Assembly: GCA_963678705.1 (NCBI GenBank)
Contig: OY783209.1
Coordinates: 13,764,001-13,828,000, forward strand
Length of the DNA: 64,000 nt
Direction: 5' to 3'
From: Panorpa germanica
Taxonomy: Eukaryota > Arthropoda > Insecta > Mecoptera > Panorpidae
This document shows, piece after piece, positions 36,401-49,210 of this stretch. The stretch's first letter is position 1; each line of letters opens with the position of its first letter. The translations under genes were made by a program, and so were the position numbers. A model generated the notes under the pieces. The model worked only from the letters and a program-made list of their open reading frames with translations. It ran no database searches and was not told where the DNA came from.

Positions 36401-39400
36401 CGGATATAATGAAAAAGTATGAACAGCTTTTGGACGTCACACATTGAAAAAAATAATTTCTTTTGCTTTTTCGGTCATAATAATATTTTTTTTAAAGTCT
36501 AAGGCCCTCTGCACACGAGGCGACTGGTTGCAAACCTTAGCCCCGAATCTACCCGAAGCGAATGTGATTACAACTGTTGTTAGTGATAGATCGAGACATA
36601 AAATAAAACACGAGAAAGGCACACGAGTCGGCACGATTGCAAACTAAACGCGAAACGAAGTTATCAACGAAAACGAGCACGAGCCATGTCGAGCCGTGTA
36701 TCGTGTGACTCTATAGACTTTTTAACAAAAGCAAAAGAGGGGATTCTATTGAGTTATATTTGATTGTATGTATGTATTTAAATACTTTTCGTAAACATTT
36801 CTGTTGATGATGTCATCATGAAACCAACAGTGCCCTAAGACCGAGAAATCTAGTCGCTGAATATAAGCTCAAAACCAGTTTAAAATCAGTTTAGTTATGT
36901 TTGTGCCGTGTGTTTTATCTCACTCGTAAACACGTTCGTTTTTTTTACTAACAACACAGTAATGACATTCGGTTCGGGCAGATTCGAGGCTAAGGTCTCC
37001 AGTAGCGTCGTGTGTTGAGGGCCTAACTTTAAAATAGATGTGACATCACAAATGCAATGACTCCTCCTCTCATGTCACATCTTGTCACACCTTGGGACCC
37101 CCTCCCTTCTCGTTTGTGTATGTCTTAACTAATGGTTAAGGCTTTACCAAAAATGTGTTGAACAAAAATATTCACGAGTTTTTTTTTCACAGATGATTGA
37201 TTTTCATAATAAATTTATATTACTTGGAAACGGTGTTATAGTGTTAGACGATCTATGCTTGATTTGTCAAACTTTAAAGAAAAAATTAAAAAAAGAAAAT
37301 ATCTCAAATAGTTTTTGTTTTATTTCAATTTGAAATATTGGCATTGCCTTTGAAATTTACTGAGGGTGAGGGTGATAATAGCTTTTAGAAACAAATTCTC
37401 CAATTTCAGTGACGATTTCACTCTGAACCTATTTATGAACGTAGGGTTCAAATTCCTGTCCAATCACGAGGCTGGCATTATTTATCCTCTGTAGGTAGTA
37501 GGAAATAATTGTAATGCCCAATATATTCTACCCATAAATCGCAAAACATGGATGTTACCTTACATTCATGTTTTAATATTTTGCCCATATTTTTTTTCAT
37601 GTTTTATAGCTATTCTAAAAGTTTTTAAACATTAAAAAGTGCTTTTAAGATTGTGTAATTCTTAAAAAGATGTTCTTAAGAAGTTTTGAACTATTTATTT
37701 AAAAAAAAACCAGTAAAATAAGTCACAGAATGTTATATATTCGGTAAAATCATATTGGTACTAGTTACCTTTTGTTACGTTAGATAAATCTCACTGTGAC
37801 ATGTTTTTATGTTTAGTGGGTACGTATAATGAAACATTTTCCTGCCTGTTTACATTTGAATGCGTGGTAACATGAATGTTTTTGGCAATATTTAATAAAT
37901 AGAGATATATTTAGTTTATGAAATATTATACCTATATTCTTAAGGCACGCTTTTCTAATTTTATTTTGTCTTCCTTATTTCACTGCATGGAATTTCCCTA
38001 AATCTGATAAATAAGTTTTGCATCATTTTTTTTTTAATATGCCTACTAAAATATTTTCATTAGTTGAAAATAGAGCAAATAAAATTAGAATTTTCTTTTA
38101 ATTTTTAAATTTTAAGTTAACATTTACTAACAGTACATTTCTTAAATCATTTTGGGCAAAACTAATATCAGATATTTCATATTTTATTGGTTTATTTATT
38201 TTATATTATTATTATTTTATTAGTTTCACCATTCTTGTAACCAGTTCTTTACAAATTTCTTTATAATTTATATACACTTGTTATTAATGTATGCTAATTT
38301 TTTGATCACTGTATTAGAGCATTGGTTCAGTATTACATTCCTGTAGCTATGATTACATTGCGGACCAGTTACTTATTGTTATTACCTATAAAACGCGTTT
38401 TTAATTCTCAAGTCTACTCAATTTTAGACTTTACTTTTAATGCTAAGCGATCTTTTATCAAGGAAAGTATTCAACGCATTGGATTTATTGAAAGAACGTG
38501 GAAGAGAAGGAACGAGATGAAAGACATATGCAGTAATATGTTTCATTGTTGTATGAATGTGTTTATTGCCGATAAAAGCAACCCTTGTTCAAATGCTGAC
38601 CGTGTAGTCCAAGATCTCAGGGCCGCCAGACATCACTTATTTTCTGATGAACAAAATGTGTAAGATTGAGTAGTGTTAATATGTACAATAATCGTATGCC
38701 TACCTGCTAACTTAACCAGGCGGCCATTTACCAGGTATCATGTAATCAAAGTTTATGTCTCACTCACTCTCATGCGCACGGATAATGCTCTCTCGCTCCT
38801 ACTCATAGTAGAATTAAAATTGGGTCGTGGGGCCTTGTGATCTTGCTCTAGTACCATCAACATACAGATACGGCTGCATATAACATATCACTTCCTCTTC
38901 CCTTCTCTTTCATGATTCCTTCAATAAATCCAATACGTTGACTGCTTTCCGTGCTGATAAATGGACACTTATAATGCCAAACACCATTTTCTAATAATTT
39001 TGCTATTGGTCTGTCACAAACATTTTTTGTGTCCTCAGCCGAGATCGTTAAATTAAAACTTTTTAAATTTTTTTAACTTTTTGATGTAAGGGAAATGTAA
39101 TATTTTACCAAATACCCTATCGGAGACTACTCTGGCTCCCGACTAGGTGGAAAATTATATACAATATTTATAGAATTTTTTCTAGAAGTTTTTTTTTATT
39201 TTAAACAAATCTATAAACAAGAAATATTTTAAATATTTTTTTAATGAAGCACAAATTTTATAACTTATAGTTTATCCAAATCACGATAGTTCGGCGGTGA
39301 CTTATACTTAAAAGAGGTATTAGAGCGGTATAAATCTATAATACGATAATGAATTTTATCTTAATCGTTTCTATATACATTATAGAAAAATAAGTGAGTC

Positions 39401-42400
39401 AGTGCTTTTTAGTTATATCGGCAGTTTATACTCCACAACTTGTTTTAAGTATGAGTCATCGACGAACTCTCGCAATTTGAACTATAATTGATTATACGAG
39501 TCTCGTATGGTTTTTAGCATTATGCTTGGAATATAACGTCGGTCAAGTAGCTGCCTCTGGAATTGGCTCAAAGGTCTGGCCGTTCAATTCTGCCAAAAAC
39601 TTATAGGCGTAACTTCATTCCTTTCCATTTGGTGACCGAAAAAAAAGAAGGTCATTTCTTTTCGAATGTTATCTTCCAGCATCAAGATTGTGATTGGTTT
39701 TTTTGTGTACTCTTTACCTTTGAAATATCCTATTAGAAAATAATCGCAGTGGTCATTCGGTGTCACCACTTTTGGCACAATTCATCCAATTCGGGACAGT
39801 GCAATTGTTACAGCATTGTCTCAACGCACGATTGTTACACGATGAATATATACAGAAGTCCTCTAGGAATTTAAAAAACGGAGGAAACTAGAATGTTTTA
39901 TACCGAGAGATTTTGTTGTGCCTTATTTAATTTTTAGGCAAAGATAAAATATTATTTTATGAATTCTAAAATTATGATTAAAGAACAAAATATGGGTATC
40001 GTAAATTGGATATCATATATTCTAATCACATTTATTATTGGTCATTTTAAAAGTCGAATTTTGTATCTACAATTTACAGCATGTTAAAAACGATTTCCTA
40101 AATTAGCTACAGGATGTAATACCTAATGCAATATATGCTAAATTTATTAATGAAATACACCTTGTGACCTGAAAGCGTGGTCAATATTTGTGTTATTACT
40201 TGGCATGCACATGAGATTACATTGGGTGGAGAGAGATGTATTAAAAGTCTGTTTTTTTGCACATAAATTTATTTTAAAATAATTGCACGATTACATTTCG
40301 CTATTTACCAAACATCACCAACTTAAATTTAATAGTTTTACAAGTTTTGTATTAATGAAAGGATTAGCTAAAAAATTCTAAAACATACATACATTTCTAT
40401 TGTTTCTACGAGTAAAAGTTTATTATTGTGGAAGAGTTAAAAGTTTTCTTTTGGAAAATTTGTACATAAACAATGTTAGTCATATAGGACTTATAATTTG
40501 GGTGTTTGCAATTGTCTTTATTTATATTAACGTTTAACTCTATTGTCTTGAAACATGTTATGGTTCTTACATTTTATAAAGAGATTCATATAATTTCAAA
40601 ATTAGACCAAGTTCAATGTCTAAAGTTAATCTAAAAATTTGAGCATATAATGGATCAAGTTCGGAACAAGAGTAGCTTGTCCTAGCTCTTTCTAACATGA
40701 AGTATGTGTCCTCCAGTAGTATAATTGCAAAAATCATTTCCAAGTTATAGTTTAAATAATTTTTAGAGTGAAGGAATGAATACAAGACAGATCATATTTC
40801 CATATGAATCGAAAGCAATGTGCCAACACTCAATTTGTATAAGCTATAAACATTCAAGTAGTTAGTGGCAGTTTTTAATTTCAAGTCGTCTATCTTATTA
40901 CTCGTATCACATACCCTGTATCAACTTAGCGAGTAGATATTTAAAAGTATAAAAGTAGGTAGATAGATATAGTATTAGATACGTTGCTATGTGGACTAGC
41001 TTATTCACCGCAGTACTTACCTTTGATGATCCGGAACGGCAAGGAGAGGACGAGGAGAGCTCTTTACCACACATGGAGACCTTCCACAGCAAACTACCTC
41101 CTGGAATTCTTCCGCACGGTCTCCCACAAGTCCAAGAAGTTGCACCAGCCGTCACACCAATGGAACAGAAGAAAGAGGAAATTAAAGAAAGTAATTGCTT
41201 TTATTAATATTATACAAAACTTTTTAGTATTTCAATCATTTGTTTACATAGAGATATTGTTGCACCAACTATTATTATATTCATTTTTAATTATATAATT
41301 TAATCAGTACGGGAACTGAGTGAAGATCAGAAGCAAATGATTATACTGTCTGAAGAATTCCAACGTTTTATGGGACGTGCCGGTCGTGTTATAGAAAGAG
41401 CTCTCGGAGAAACTATGGATATTTATACAGATTACATTGGTGGAACGGATAACAACGTGTTAGTATTATTGTTCTGTTTAAATTTTATTTCTAGTCTTAC
41501 TTATATATTATTAGTAAAATATACTTACTCCCAAATTTAGTGATGAAAAAAGTAGTGCAGCACGACTCTCGCTTAATCGATCGTTTTTCGATGAACACTG
41601 GACTAGAAACCGTTGTGTAACATCGATGGATTGGTCTACACATTTTCCAGAATTGTTATTAGCTAGCTACCATAATAATGAAGACTCTCCGAATGATCCT
41701 GAAGGGGTTTGTGTTGTATGGAATACCAAATTCAAGAAACAAACTCCAGAAGATATATTTTATTGTCAGAGTGCTGTTATGAGCGCTACATTTGCAAAGT
41801 ATTCAAATAGCTATTAATTTATAATCCGGTCAAATAAACAATAAAATATTTGTAAATTAGCTATATTTCGCATAGAGCTGAAAGTTGGTATACACCTTGG
41901 GGACATTATTACAAATAAAATACTAAAAGTCCTCACCGATCGCACATCTGCATAAAAAGTTATTCAAGGTCAAAAGTCAATAAGAATGGTTTTTCCAATT
42001 TTTACGGTAAACGGTAATTTTTATCATAAAAATAGATCAGACGAAAGTTGTAGATCATGAAATTATCTACAAAAATTGTTCTCATACTTTTTTTCTAAGA
42101 ATCATCATTCCTGAGATGTTGCGATTCTAAATCACAGAAAACAATAATATATACGCTGAACCGCCTTTATGATATACACGCCATCGGATGTTTAATATGA
42201 GTAAAAATATTGGTTTGTGTAACTAGTAAATACAAATTATACGATTGTGAGAATATACACATTGTTAAGGAAAATATGGACATTTCAAAGTGTTCTGAAA
42301 TTACACAGTTATGCAATGTGATTTCAATTAACTATTTAAAGTGCAAGTTAAAATATTTTATGTAAAGCATCAATAAACTTAACACATAAGATATTCACAT

Positions 42401-44897
42401 AATACAAAAATTATGAGATCATTTTACTTTCATTTGCTCAAGGATCTTTAGGATAACATCAAAATAGTGTTATCTTGATTCAATAATAGTCATTTTTATC
42501 GCATATTATTGACATTACCACAAATTAGATTAAAAAATAAACGAAACACTACCTCACAGGTAGTGTGGAAATGTGTGCATATTATGTGAAATATGACTTT
42601 TTCAACTTTTAGAATCGCAATATCTCAGGAATGCTGATTCTTAGAAAAAAAAAGTATAAGAACAATTATTGTAGATAATTTCATGATCTACAACTTTGGT
42701 TTGATCTATTTTTACCTACCGTTTACCGGAAAAATTGGAAAAACCATTTGTGTTGACCTATGATCTTAAATAACTTTCTTTGCAGATGTGCGATCGGTGA
42801 GGACTTTTAGTATTTTATTTGTAATAATGTACCCAAGGTGTGTACCAACTTTCAACTATATGCGAAATATAGCTAATTCAAATGTTTATTTTGTCCGGGT
42901 TATTAATAATATAAAGTTTTTTAATTTTCCATATTTATAAAACGTACATTTCTATTTACACGTCTTCTATATCTTAGGTTTCATCCGAATCTAATAATGG
43001 GTGGTACATATTCTGGACAAATAGTTTTATGGGATAATAGAGTTCAAAAAAGGACGCCAATTCAACGAACGCCTCTGTCATCAGCAGCACATACGGTTTG
43101 AACTCTCATTTTTCATTTACTTTTTTAATATTTATTTCAGCCATTAATTTTAATGTTATAATTTTTCAGCATCCTGTGTATTGCTTAGATGTAATTGGTA
43201 CACAAAACGCACATAGTTTAATATCAATTAGCAGCGATGGTAGATTATGCAGCTGGTCTCTTGATATGTTATCTGCACCTCAAGATACTCTGGAGCTACA
43301 GCAGAAACAAGCAAAACCAGTCGCTGTTACATGTATGACTTTTCCATTTGCTGAAGTTAACAACTTTATGGTTGGCAGTGAAGAAGGAAGCGTTTATTCA
43401 GGTACCTTTATTTTACTACATTTCAGTTTAAATGTTGTGATATCAAATAATGAAGTATAATGTATTTTTAATATATGCAGCTTGTCGACACGGAGACCAT
43501 GCAGGTGTAGTTGATGTCTACACCGGACATCAAGGTCCTGTAACTGGAATAACTTCACATCGTGCACAAAATACACCAGATATGTCACATCTATTCCTAA
43601 CGTCTTCTATTGATTGGACAATTAAATTGTGGAGTTTGAAGGTATATCATAACATAAATTTAGAAGTTTTAATTTAAGGAGTTATATACAGTTAATATTT
43701 TCAAAAACAAAATTATTATGTATAGTGCTTTTGAAACTTTAAAAGCGTTTTTCTCTAAATGGTCATTTCAAAAACGGTGACCAAGATTACTCGGAAACAG
43801 CTGAACCGATCAGTCTCAAATTTTAACACAATCTTCTTCAGTATAATTTTTAAAAATTAATCGAAGGTTTTATCTCATCGATATTTTTTTTTTTTTTATA
43901 AACAATTTAAGGCTAAAAATTTGGTCAAAAATCGATTTTTTTTTGAGAAGCCGTCATTTTGTCAAAAAGTTATTTTGCCTAATCCTTCGATTAATTTCTA
44001 GATTATACATTAGTTTAACGAGATCCGTTTGGTTTTTCCATTTCAAATGATCCTTTCCAGAGGTATAGTGGTTACCGCAAGATACCTTTTTTAAGAGGAG
44101 CTCCTGGAGAACAGCTATAGCAGCTTCCAAATTATTATTTTTGCGAATATAAAAATATTTAAATACTGTTAAAAGTTACCATAACATGTGTACAAATTTT
44201 TACATTAATACAATTAATAGTCTTCTCAGGAATTTTTTTTTGAAAAATCGCTTTTTTTTAGGACTATTAACTTTATATAACCCTTAATAATTAAAAATAT
44301 GTAAATATTACATATTTTTAACTAATTTCCCTTAAATGATTTGAACGTTTTTGGTTTCCAGGACAACAAGCCATTATATTCGTTCGAGGACAATGGTGAT
44401 TATGTGATGGATGTTAGTTGGTCTCCAACACATCCAGCATTATTTGCTTCTGTGGATGGTTCAGGTCGTCTTGACTTATGGAATCTCAATCAAGATACCG
44501 AGGTTAAAATTTAGCAAAATATTTTCTATTTAAAGTTTTTACCTTCTTACTCATTATTACTCTTTAGGTCCCTACTGCTAGTGCCATAGTAGAAGGTTGT
44601 CCTGCCCTAAATAGAGTATCATGGACTCCTTCAGGTCTGCATGTTACAGTTGGTGATGACACAGGAAAGATTTGGGTTTATGACGTTGCTGAGGTTTGCA
44701 GGATTGCATATTTTATTAAAACATTCCTGTATATGTTTATATAATTGTCTAATTTTTAATTACAGCATTTAGCTTTACCACGACATGATGAATGGAATAG
44801 ATTCTCTTCAACTTTGCAAGAATTAACTATAAATCAAGCTGAAGATGAGTTGGATAAATCGAAAGCTGCACAAATTAATTCAGCACAACATCGATAA
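27446..44897 (+). CDS. sw: Cytoplasmic dynein 1 intermediate chain (short wing)
   Basis: Binds dynein heavy and light chains and dynactin p150. Coding exons: 27446-27612, 27964-28113, 28190-28311, cassettes 29296-29328, 31048-31068 and 34359-34406, then 41014-41190, 41308-41458, 41541-41798, 42978-43095, 43170-43401, 43481-43641, 44362-44502, 44568-44693, 44766-44897. All phases agree; 678 residues with every cassette. The N-terminal charged helix ([20 protein letters not shown]) is the p150/NudE-binding coiled coil. YTKQTQTA holds the LC8 motif Kx[22 protein letters not shown] with [10 protein letters not shown] is the roadblock-binding helix. WD repeats fill the C-terminal half ([65 protein letters not shown]). 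A 5' non-coding exon joins at 27438. AATAAA lies at 44992-44997. Confidence 0.95.
29296..29328 (+). other. sw: sw cassette microexon 1 (33 nt)
   Basis: Acceptor ctctcag, donor gtaaaa, 11 codons encoding [11 protein letters not shown] in phase 1-1. It can be skipped without changing frame. It is preceded by a good pyrimidine tract. It would add an aromatic/basic segment between the LC8 site and the acidic linker. Confidence 0.6.
31048..31068 (+). other. sw: sw cassette microexon 2 (21 nt)
   Basis: A 21-nt exon between ttccttttttag-type acceptor and gtaagt donor, encoding AHATDYY in phase 1-1. The same heptapeptide occurs in fly intermediate chain as I recall it, which makes this tiny exon credible despite its length. 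Confidence 0.75.
32526..33310. mobile_element. Harbinger-like MITE, host of a nested insertion
   Basis: Left end ggtctagatc...cggaataattccgcgcgg and right end (reverse complement) ggcctagatctccggaataa...gcgcgg form an imperfect inverted pair of about 50 nt. Without the 336-bp nested insert the element is about 450 bp. No coding capacity. The left flank ends tta and the right flank begins ttg, so a 3-bp target duplication is not perfect. Confidence 0.6.
32923..33258. mobile_element. Nested MITE with TTA target duplication
   Basis: Inverted ends agccggctc (32923-32931) and gagccggct (33250-33258) are flanked by TTA at 32920-32922 and 33259-33261. A 3-bp TWA duplication with G/C-rich ends is the pattern of PIF/Harbinger-derived MITEs. 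It lies inside the element at 32526-33310, so it inserted later. No open frame. Confidence 0.7.
34359..34406 (+). other. sw: sw cassette exon 3 (48 nt) with possible second acceptor
   Basis: Acceptor tttcaag, donor gtaggt, 16 codons [16 protein letters not shown], phase 1-1. An in-phase AG 27 nt further in (34384-34385) could give a 21-nt version encoding EWEDEFT only. The first acceptor has the better pyrimidine tract. Confidence 0.8.
34880..35110 (-). pseudogene. Tc1/mariner-type transposase relic
   Basis: On the minus strand, about 35080 down to 34960, the translation reads [18 protein letters not shown]. After a frameshift it reads [18 protein letters not shown]...LCE. These fit the C-terminal DDE block (W-RSPDL-P-DFFLWGY) and the tail of Tc1/mariner-like transposases. 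Substitutions in the acidic motif and the frameshift show that it is dead. Confidence 0.6.
35507..36077 (+). mobile_element. 600-bp MITE family, copy 1
   Basis: Matches the elements at 48508-49210 and 52460-53087 along most of its length (blocks cacgccaatacacatttatt, acatttagatatttaataaa, tctagcgctaaaactaca). The right end is ...acacaagcccat. The left end is mutated (tggtttgtgtcc). It lacks an internal block present in the other two copies, so it carries an internal deletion. Confidence 0.8.
36503..37023. mobile_element. Harbinger-like MITE with TAA duplication
   Basis: Inverted ends of about 65 nt: ggccctctgcacacgaggcg at the left and its variant in inverse at the right (...cgtcgtgtgttgagggcc). 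TAA flanks both sides (36500-36502 and 37024-37026). Both the open frames inside are shadows of the inverted arms. It lies in the large sw intron before exon 41014. Confidence 0.8.
38298..38663 (+). other. Orphan open frame with inverted partial duplicate
   Basis: An open frame of about 120 codons (first ATG 38349) inside a sw intron. The segment 38449-38535 recurs inverted at about 38888-38965. Both copies read in the same frame: [14 protein letters not shown] versus [15 protein letters not shown], with an in-frame 3-nt indel and a silent Arg-codon change. That pattern suggests a once-coding sequence, either a transposon or a duplicated gene fragment. The C terminus reads [21 protein letters not shown] recognise no family, and the two arms could form a hairpin. 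Confidence 0.4.
39315..39500 (+). repeat. Small inverted-repeat element, copy 2
   Basis: Diverged copy of the segment at 2508-2690: gtataaatctataatacgat, ctatatacatta, then gcagtttatactccacaact and cgaactctcgc in the same order. It lies in the large sw intron. Confidence 0.5.
41825..42899. mobile_element. Foldback element with long inverted arms in sw intron
   Basis: The left arm (about 41825-42130) is the inverse of the right arm (about 42600-42899). Shared blocks include tagctatatttcgcatagag, ctaaaagtcctcaccgatcg, and gaaattatctacaa. Ends read ccggtcaaat / ttgtccgg. The middle is about 450 bp of AT-rich DNA. It lies wholly between sw exons 41541-41798 and 42978-43095, starting only 26 nt after the former's donor region. 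A solo arm occurs at 1030-1414. No transposase is seen. Confidence 0.75.
43719..43850 (+). repeat. Dispersed repeat, copy 1
   Basis: tatagtgcttttgaaacttt with aagcgtttttct, cggtgacca and ctgaaccgat recurs in order at about 63013-63098. It sits in a sw intron between 43641 and 44362. No coding potential is visible. Confidence 0.6.
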
Positions 44898-46559
44898 GTG
44901 TTTTATATTAATTATTGTGCTTTATTAGGTCATAACAACAAATCATAACGAAATTAATTTTGTTGTTTATTTAATGCAGTATTTTTAATGAAATAAAATA
45001 TATTAATTAACTAATTTATTATCGGAAAATAAAAATATCTGCAGGTTGTATATTAAAGTTGAAAAATATTTTTAGTCATTTTATATATTAATTTAATATT
45101 TTCTTATGTAACTACTAATAATAAAGCATTATAATTGTATTAAAGAATATCATATTTATATACTCTACATAATTATGTAGGTGTAATTTATATAATTAAA
45201 TTATTATTATTGGCATCTACAAAATGGAACTATTATAAGTTACTTTTTTATTTGGATCGTGGTGATATAATCACGTAATATACATTACAAATTTTAAATT
45301 AATTTTTTATATTATAGTTTATAAGAAAAATCATTTTGAAAACATTTCTATGATATATACCACATAGGTAGTAGTTATTTCCAGGAAGTATATCGAAAAT
45401 ATAATCAATAGATAAAAAAAAGTGCCCTCAGTGATATGTATCTTTAGTTAGCACTTTGCCTTTAAATCGAGAAAAATAATTGACGCATTCATTGGTTTCA
45501 AAATAAGTGTTGAATGTGAATATTTAATTACTAAAATAAACTTGATCTTACAGCATTTAGCTTCCCCGTTAATCTGTAGTGTGAAAAGAAGTTATTTGAA
45601 CCTAATTTGTAACCAATCATTATTGCATTCCTTTTCTTTGATACATAACGAAGGGGAAGAGCAGAAAAGGTTGCGATCCGGCTTCATTGACGAAAAGATA
45701 CTAGGTGTAAAGAGTTGATTTCTTATAGACTTTTCTCGCAAAATGATTGAATGCTATTATTTTTATGCTGTTTATATTTTATTTATTTTGAACAAAAACA
45801 ACATAGACTTTTCTATTGATATAATTTTATATATTGATGCAAATACTGGTACCATTTAAACTAATTAGAAAAAGAAATTATCATCTAAACATTTGAGGAG
45901 AGCATATAAACTTGTGGGCACTTGTAAAACAGAAACTGTATCCGTTAATATTATCCGTGACTGTACCTTTTGATTGAATATAATTACCTCATTTAAAATA
46001 CGATAAAAATAATCAAAATATATTCATATTTATTTCAAATTTAACTTCTTGAAAAGAACTCTATGGGTTTATAATTATAATATTATAGTATTTAAAAAAT
46101 GTAAATAAAATTAACAACAATTAAAAAGCCTTGTTCTTATTTATATTTTGATAATAAATCAAATCTGTTCTGATATATTGGATTTCGCACAATGTTTTCA
46201 ATAAATTTAGTAAAATTAATTATAAAAGTTTTTACAAAGAAATATAAATTTATTTATAGTATTATTTACAATTTTATTATTCTCTTATAATCCTTATCAA
46301 TGGCTAGTAGGGATAAAAAGTAACGTGATATAGTGATGAACGTTACACATGAGTGCTGTAATAAATTTTGAAATAATGCAAAATAATGCATAAAATATAT
46401 TTATGTAAAAAAGACATTATTAATATTTGAATTCATTAGTATAATCTCTATACAAATTAATATGTAGCTGTTTAGTAAGCTAGTATACATGAATTGACAT
46501 GAATAAAAATTAAACAAAAAATGACGCATGTGTAATTTTAATTTGCACACATCTGCCCT

Positions 46560-46821
46560 AGTTATGTTAGCGGGCAGCTGGCGGTATACCGAGTGTCAGT
46601 GCATTGTCAGTGTCAGTCAGTGTGTTTATGACATCAGTGTAGTGAGAAGGTGATGAGTTAACCTATAACTTAGTAATAAAGTTTTCTTTATTAACATAAT
46701 TTAATATATAGAATTAATTATAATTAGTGTTGGTTTTTTAATTTAAATCACTATTCATAACATAGTTTTATTAAGTGATATTTGAAAGGCGTGGTTGTCT
46801 AGTGCGAAATAATAAATAGAA
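46560..46821 (+). promoter_or_regulatory. Candidate promoter and 5' non-coding exon
   Basis: The patch has several cagtgt/tcagt initiator-like words in a row (around 46594-46637) and ends in a plausible donor, agaaag|gtaatt. It has no open frame. The next plus-strand acceptor with coding sequence is at 53244, which makes it a candidate first exon of that gene. RNA evidence is absent. Confidence 0.25.
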
Positions 46822-48507
46822 AGGTAATTATCATTAAACATATATTGGATCATATAATTCGTTAAACACACATGTATTTTTCAATCATGTATCTTTTATG
46901 TACATTTATGTACAATATGTATTAAGGTCTAGGTAAACCACAGTTTGTGCAGTAGTTATCATGACTAGTGTTTGGTTTTCACTATGGTTGTGGTTCACTA
47001 AGTACTGCATTATATTTTTAAATTATTATCTATTGTTTCTTTTATCTTCTTTATCGCTTAAAATAAATACAGTTCATATATTCATAATTTAATTGTATTA
47101 TTCTTCATTAAAGTTTACATTTCGTTATTTCACATGAAGTCAGGATCGTTTCTTAATTATCGTTTTATAATTAGCGGAAAATTTTGTACTGCTGCAATTT
47201 AAATTCAAAAAAATAGTCTACTAGTTTTTTAATTATTCTTGTAGAAGCTTGTAGATGAGCTGACTTTCTTTAAAAAAAATTGCGCTTTAAGTAAAAATTA
47301 AGGAGCAGTCATTGTAAATACAAAATAATAGTTTTATAATAATATTAATTAAACATAGACCTGGTATCTCCTGTTTATACATACAGCTGTAGGCAATATA
47401 AATATGAGTCTGAAACCAATCCAATATAGCCAAAATCTAAATATAGTAGTTTTATATTAAATATCAATAAGTTATTATGGCTTTGTGTTATTTTGTGCCA
47501 AGGTACAAGCTGGTATATGTAAATTATGTATAATGCCTTCCTTAATTTTTAGGTTTATAAATATCTAGTGTTCGTTTCTTTTCATAAAATTCTTATTTGA
47601 AAAGGTGTTCTAGTGATCTTTAGTTCTTTGGATAATGCAGAGTCCTTGAAATCTCGGTATCTTTACTGGTGATCACTATTATAACAGTAGTGGGTTTAAT
47701 TTATATTATCAATCTCAATTATATGGTGAGGAATGAAACGCCTATTACTTTTCAGTACTATTTTAAAAAAAATTAATCTATTGAAACATTAGAGTACTTT
47801 ATAAATCGGAAATAGCTCGTATTGATAAACAAGAACAGTTAATCAAACGAAATTATTTATGAAATATTGAGGAAAAATCGTTGTACATATTTAAATCCAA
47901 TACTTTTATTACTGTTAACTTAACTTCTGAAAGGTTCTGGATTCTTATTCCTTGCATTTTATGTTTTTTTTTCTTGCTTATAAACAGTTTTCTTTTCGTT
48001 ATAAATAGAGCAGCTGCGTATTTATGTTTAGCTTTCTAATAAAGTAGTTGTCTTATTTTATTTTATTTATTTGTAAATAGTCTGGAATGGTTTTCTCTTC
48101 ACTTATGTTCAACGTATAAATACGAAATTGTTTCTGTTGAGAACGTATTTTTAGAGTCTTCTCGAGACTACAGAAGACTATATACATTTATTACATATAC
48201 ATTTAGTTCATTCACTAGCTAGGTCTATCATTTCACAGTAGATAATTAATACACGTTTAAAACAAATCGTAAATGTTACAAAACATAATATTAAAACTTT
48301 ACGCAAAACACAATTTATGATAATATTTTTATATAAATTTATTATGCAAATAAACTTTATTTTAAATAAATTGTCTAAATTTAGTTTAGAAAATGTGTTT
48401 AGCTGACTAACATCTAGTTAATGAATGAACTATAAGTTATATATAAACAATCTTTCAAAACTACATCCTGTTTTTTGTATAAGAAATGTCAAATTATTAT
48501 TTTATAG

Positions 48508-49210
48508 TGGGCTTGTATCCTCATTTTTTAGTGGTCGATTTTCAAATTGTTGATTGAAATTGATGTTAATAAATGTGTATTGGCGTGTCTATTTTATTAA
48601 ATATCTAAATGTTGACTGATATATAGCAATTAAAAACTTGAATTGTAGTTTTAGCGCTAGAGATGGTCGGCCATTTGTATGACGTGAAATGCATTTTATA
48701 CGTCAGTTATTTCTTGATTAGGTCAGTGCTGTGGTAATGTTTTGTAGCTGTTGGTAGTCGAAATTATCAAGTCAAGTCAAAGAATAATAAGTTTTTATTT
48801 TATTTAACCCTGTTACGTCAGACATAATATTGAAATTTTATTGTTTCTTGAAATAGCTGCAAATAATATTTGATATTTTGATATATAAACATATACACAT
48901 AGCAGAGATTTATGAGCTGTAAGGTTGGTAACCTATAAACTTGTCAGAGTTCTGGCAAGAATATATCTCTTTTACGCTCTGTTGTATAAAAGAGATAGCA
49001 ACCAGCGGTTGTGAGGTCACCTGCAGTTGGAATGTTGTACACCGTTGAATCCCTTTAATTATTAAAGAGAAAAATAACTTTTTTAATTGTTAATATCTCC
49101 TGAAATATAAGGAGTTATTAAAAAATAATTGAACATTTGAGATTTTAGTAACCAACTTTATCAATATATAGTACAGTTTTATAGAAATTAAGACATAGGA
49201 CACAAGCCCA
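48508..49210 (-). mobile_element. 600-bp MITE family, copy 2 (inverted)
   Basis: Begins tgggcttgtatcctc and ends acacaagccca, the same termini as the copies at 35507 and 52460 but in the opposite orientation. At 703 bp it is the longest copy, and it contains both internal blocks that are partly missing in the others. Only short shadow frames occur. Confidence 0.8.

Noticed and set aside
40984..41298. 104-codon frame overlapping the sw exon
   Set aside because: It is a shifted reading of exon 41014-41190. The correct frame gives [20 protein letters not shown], as expected of an intermediate chain.
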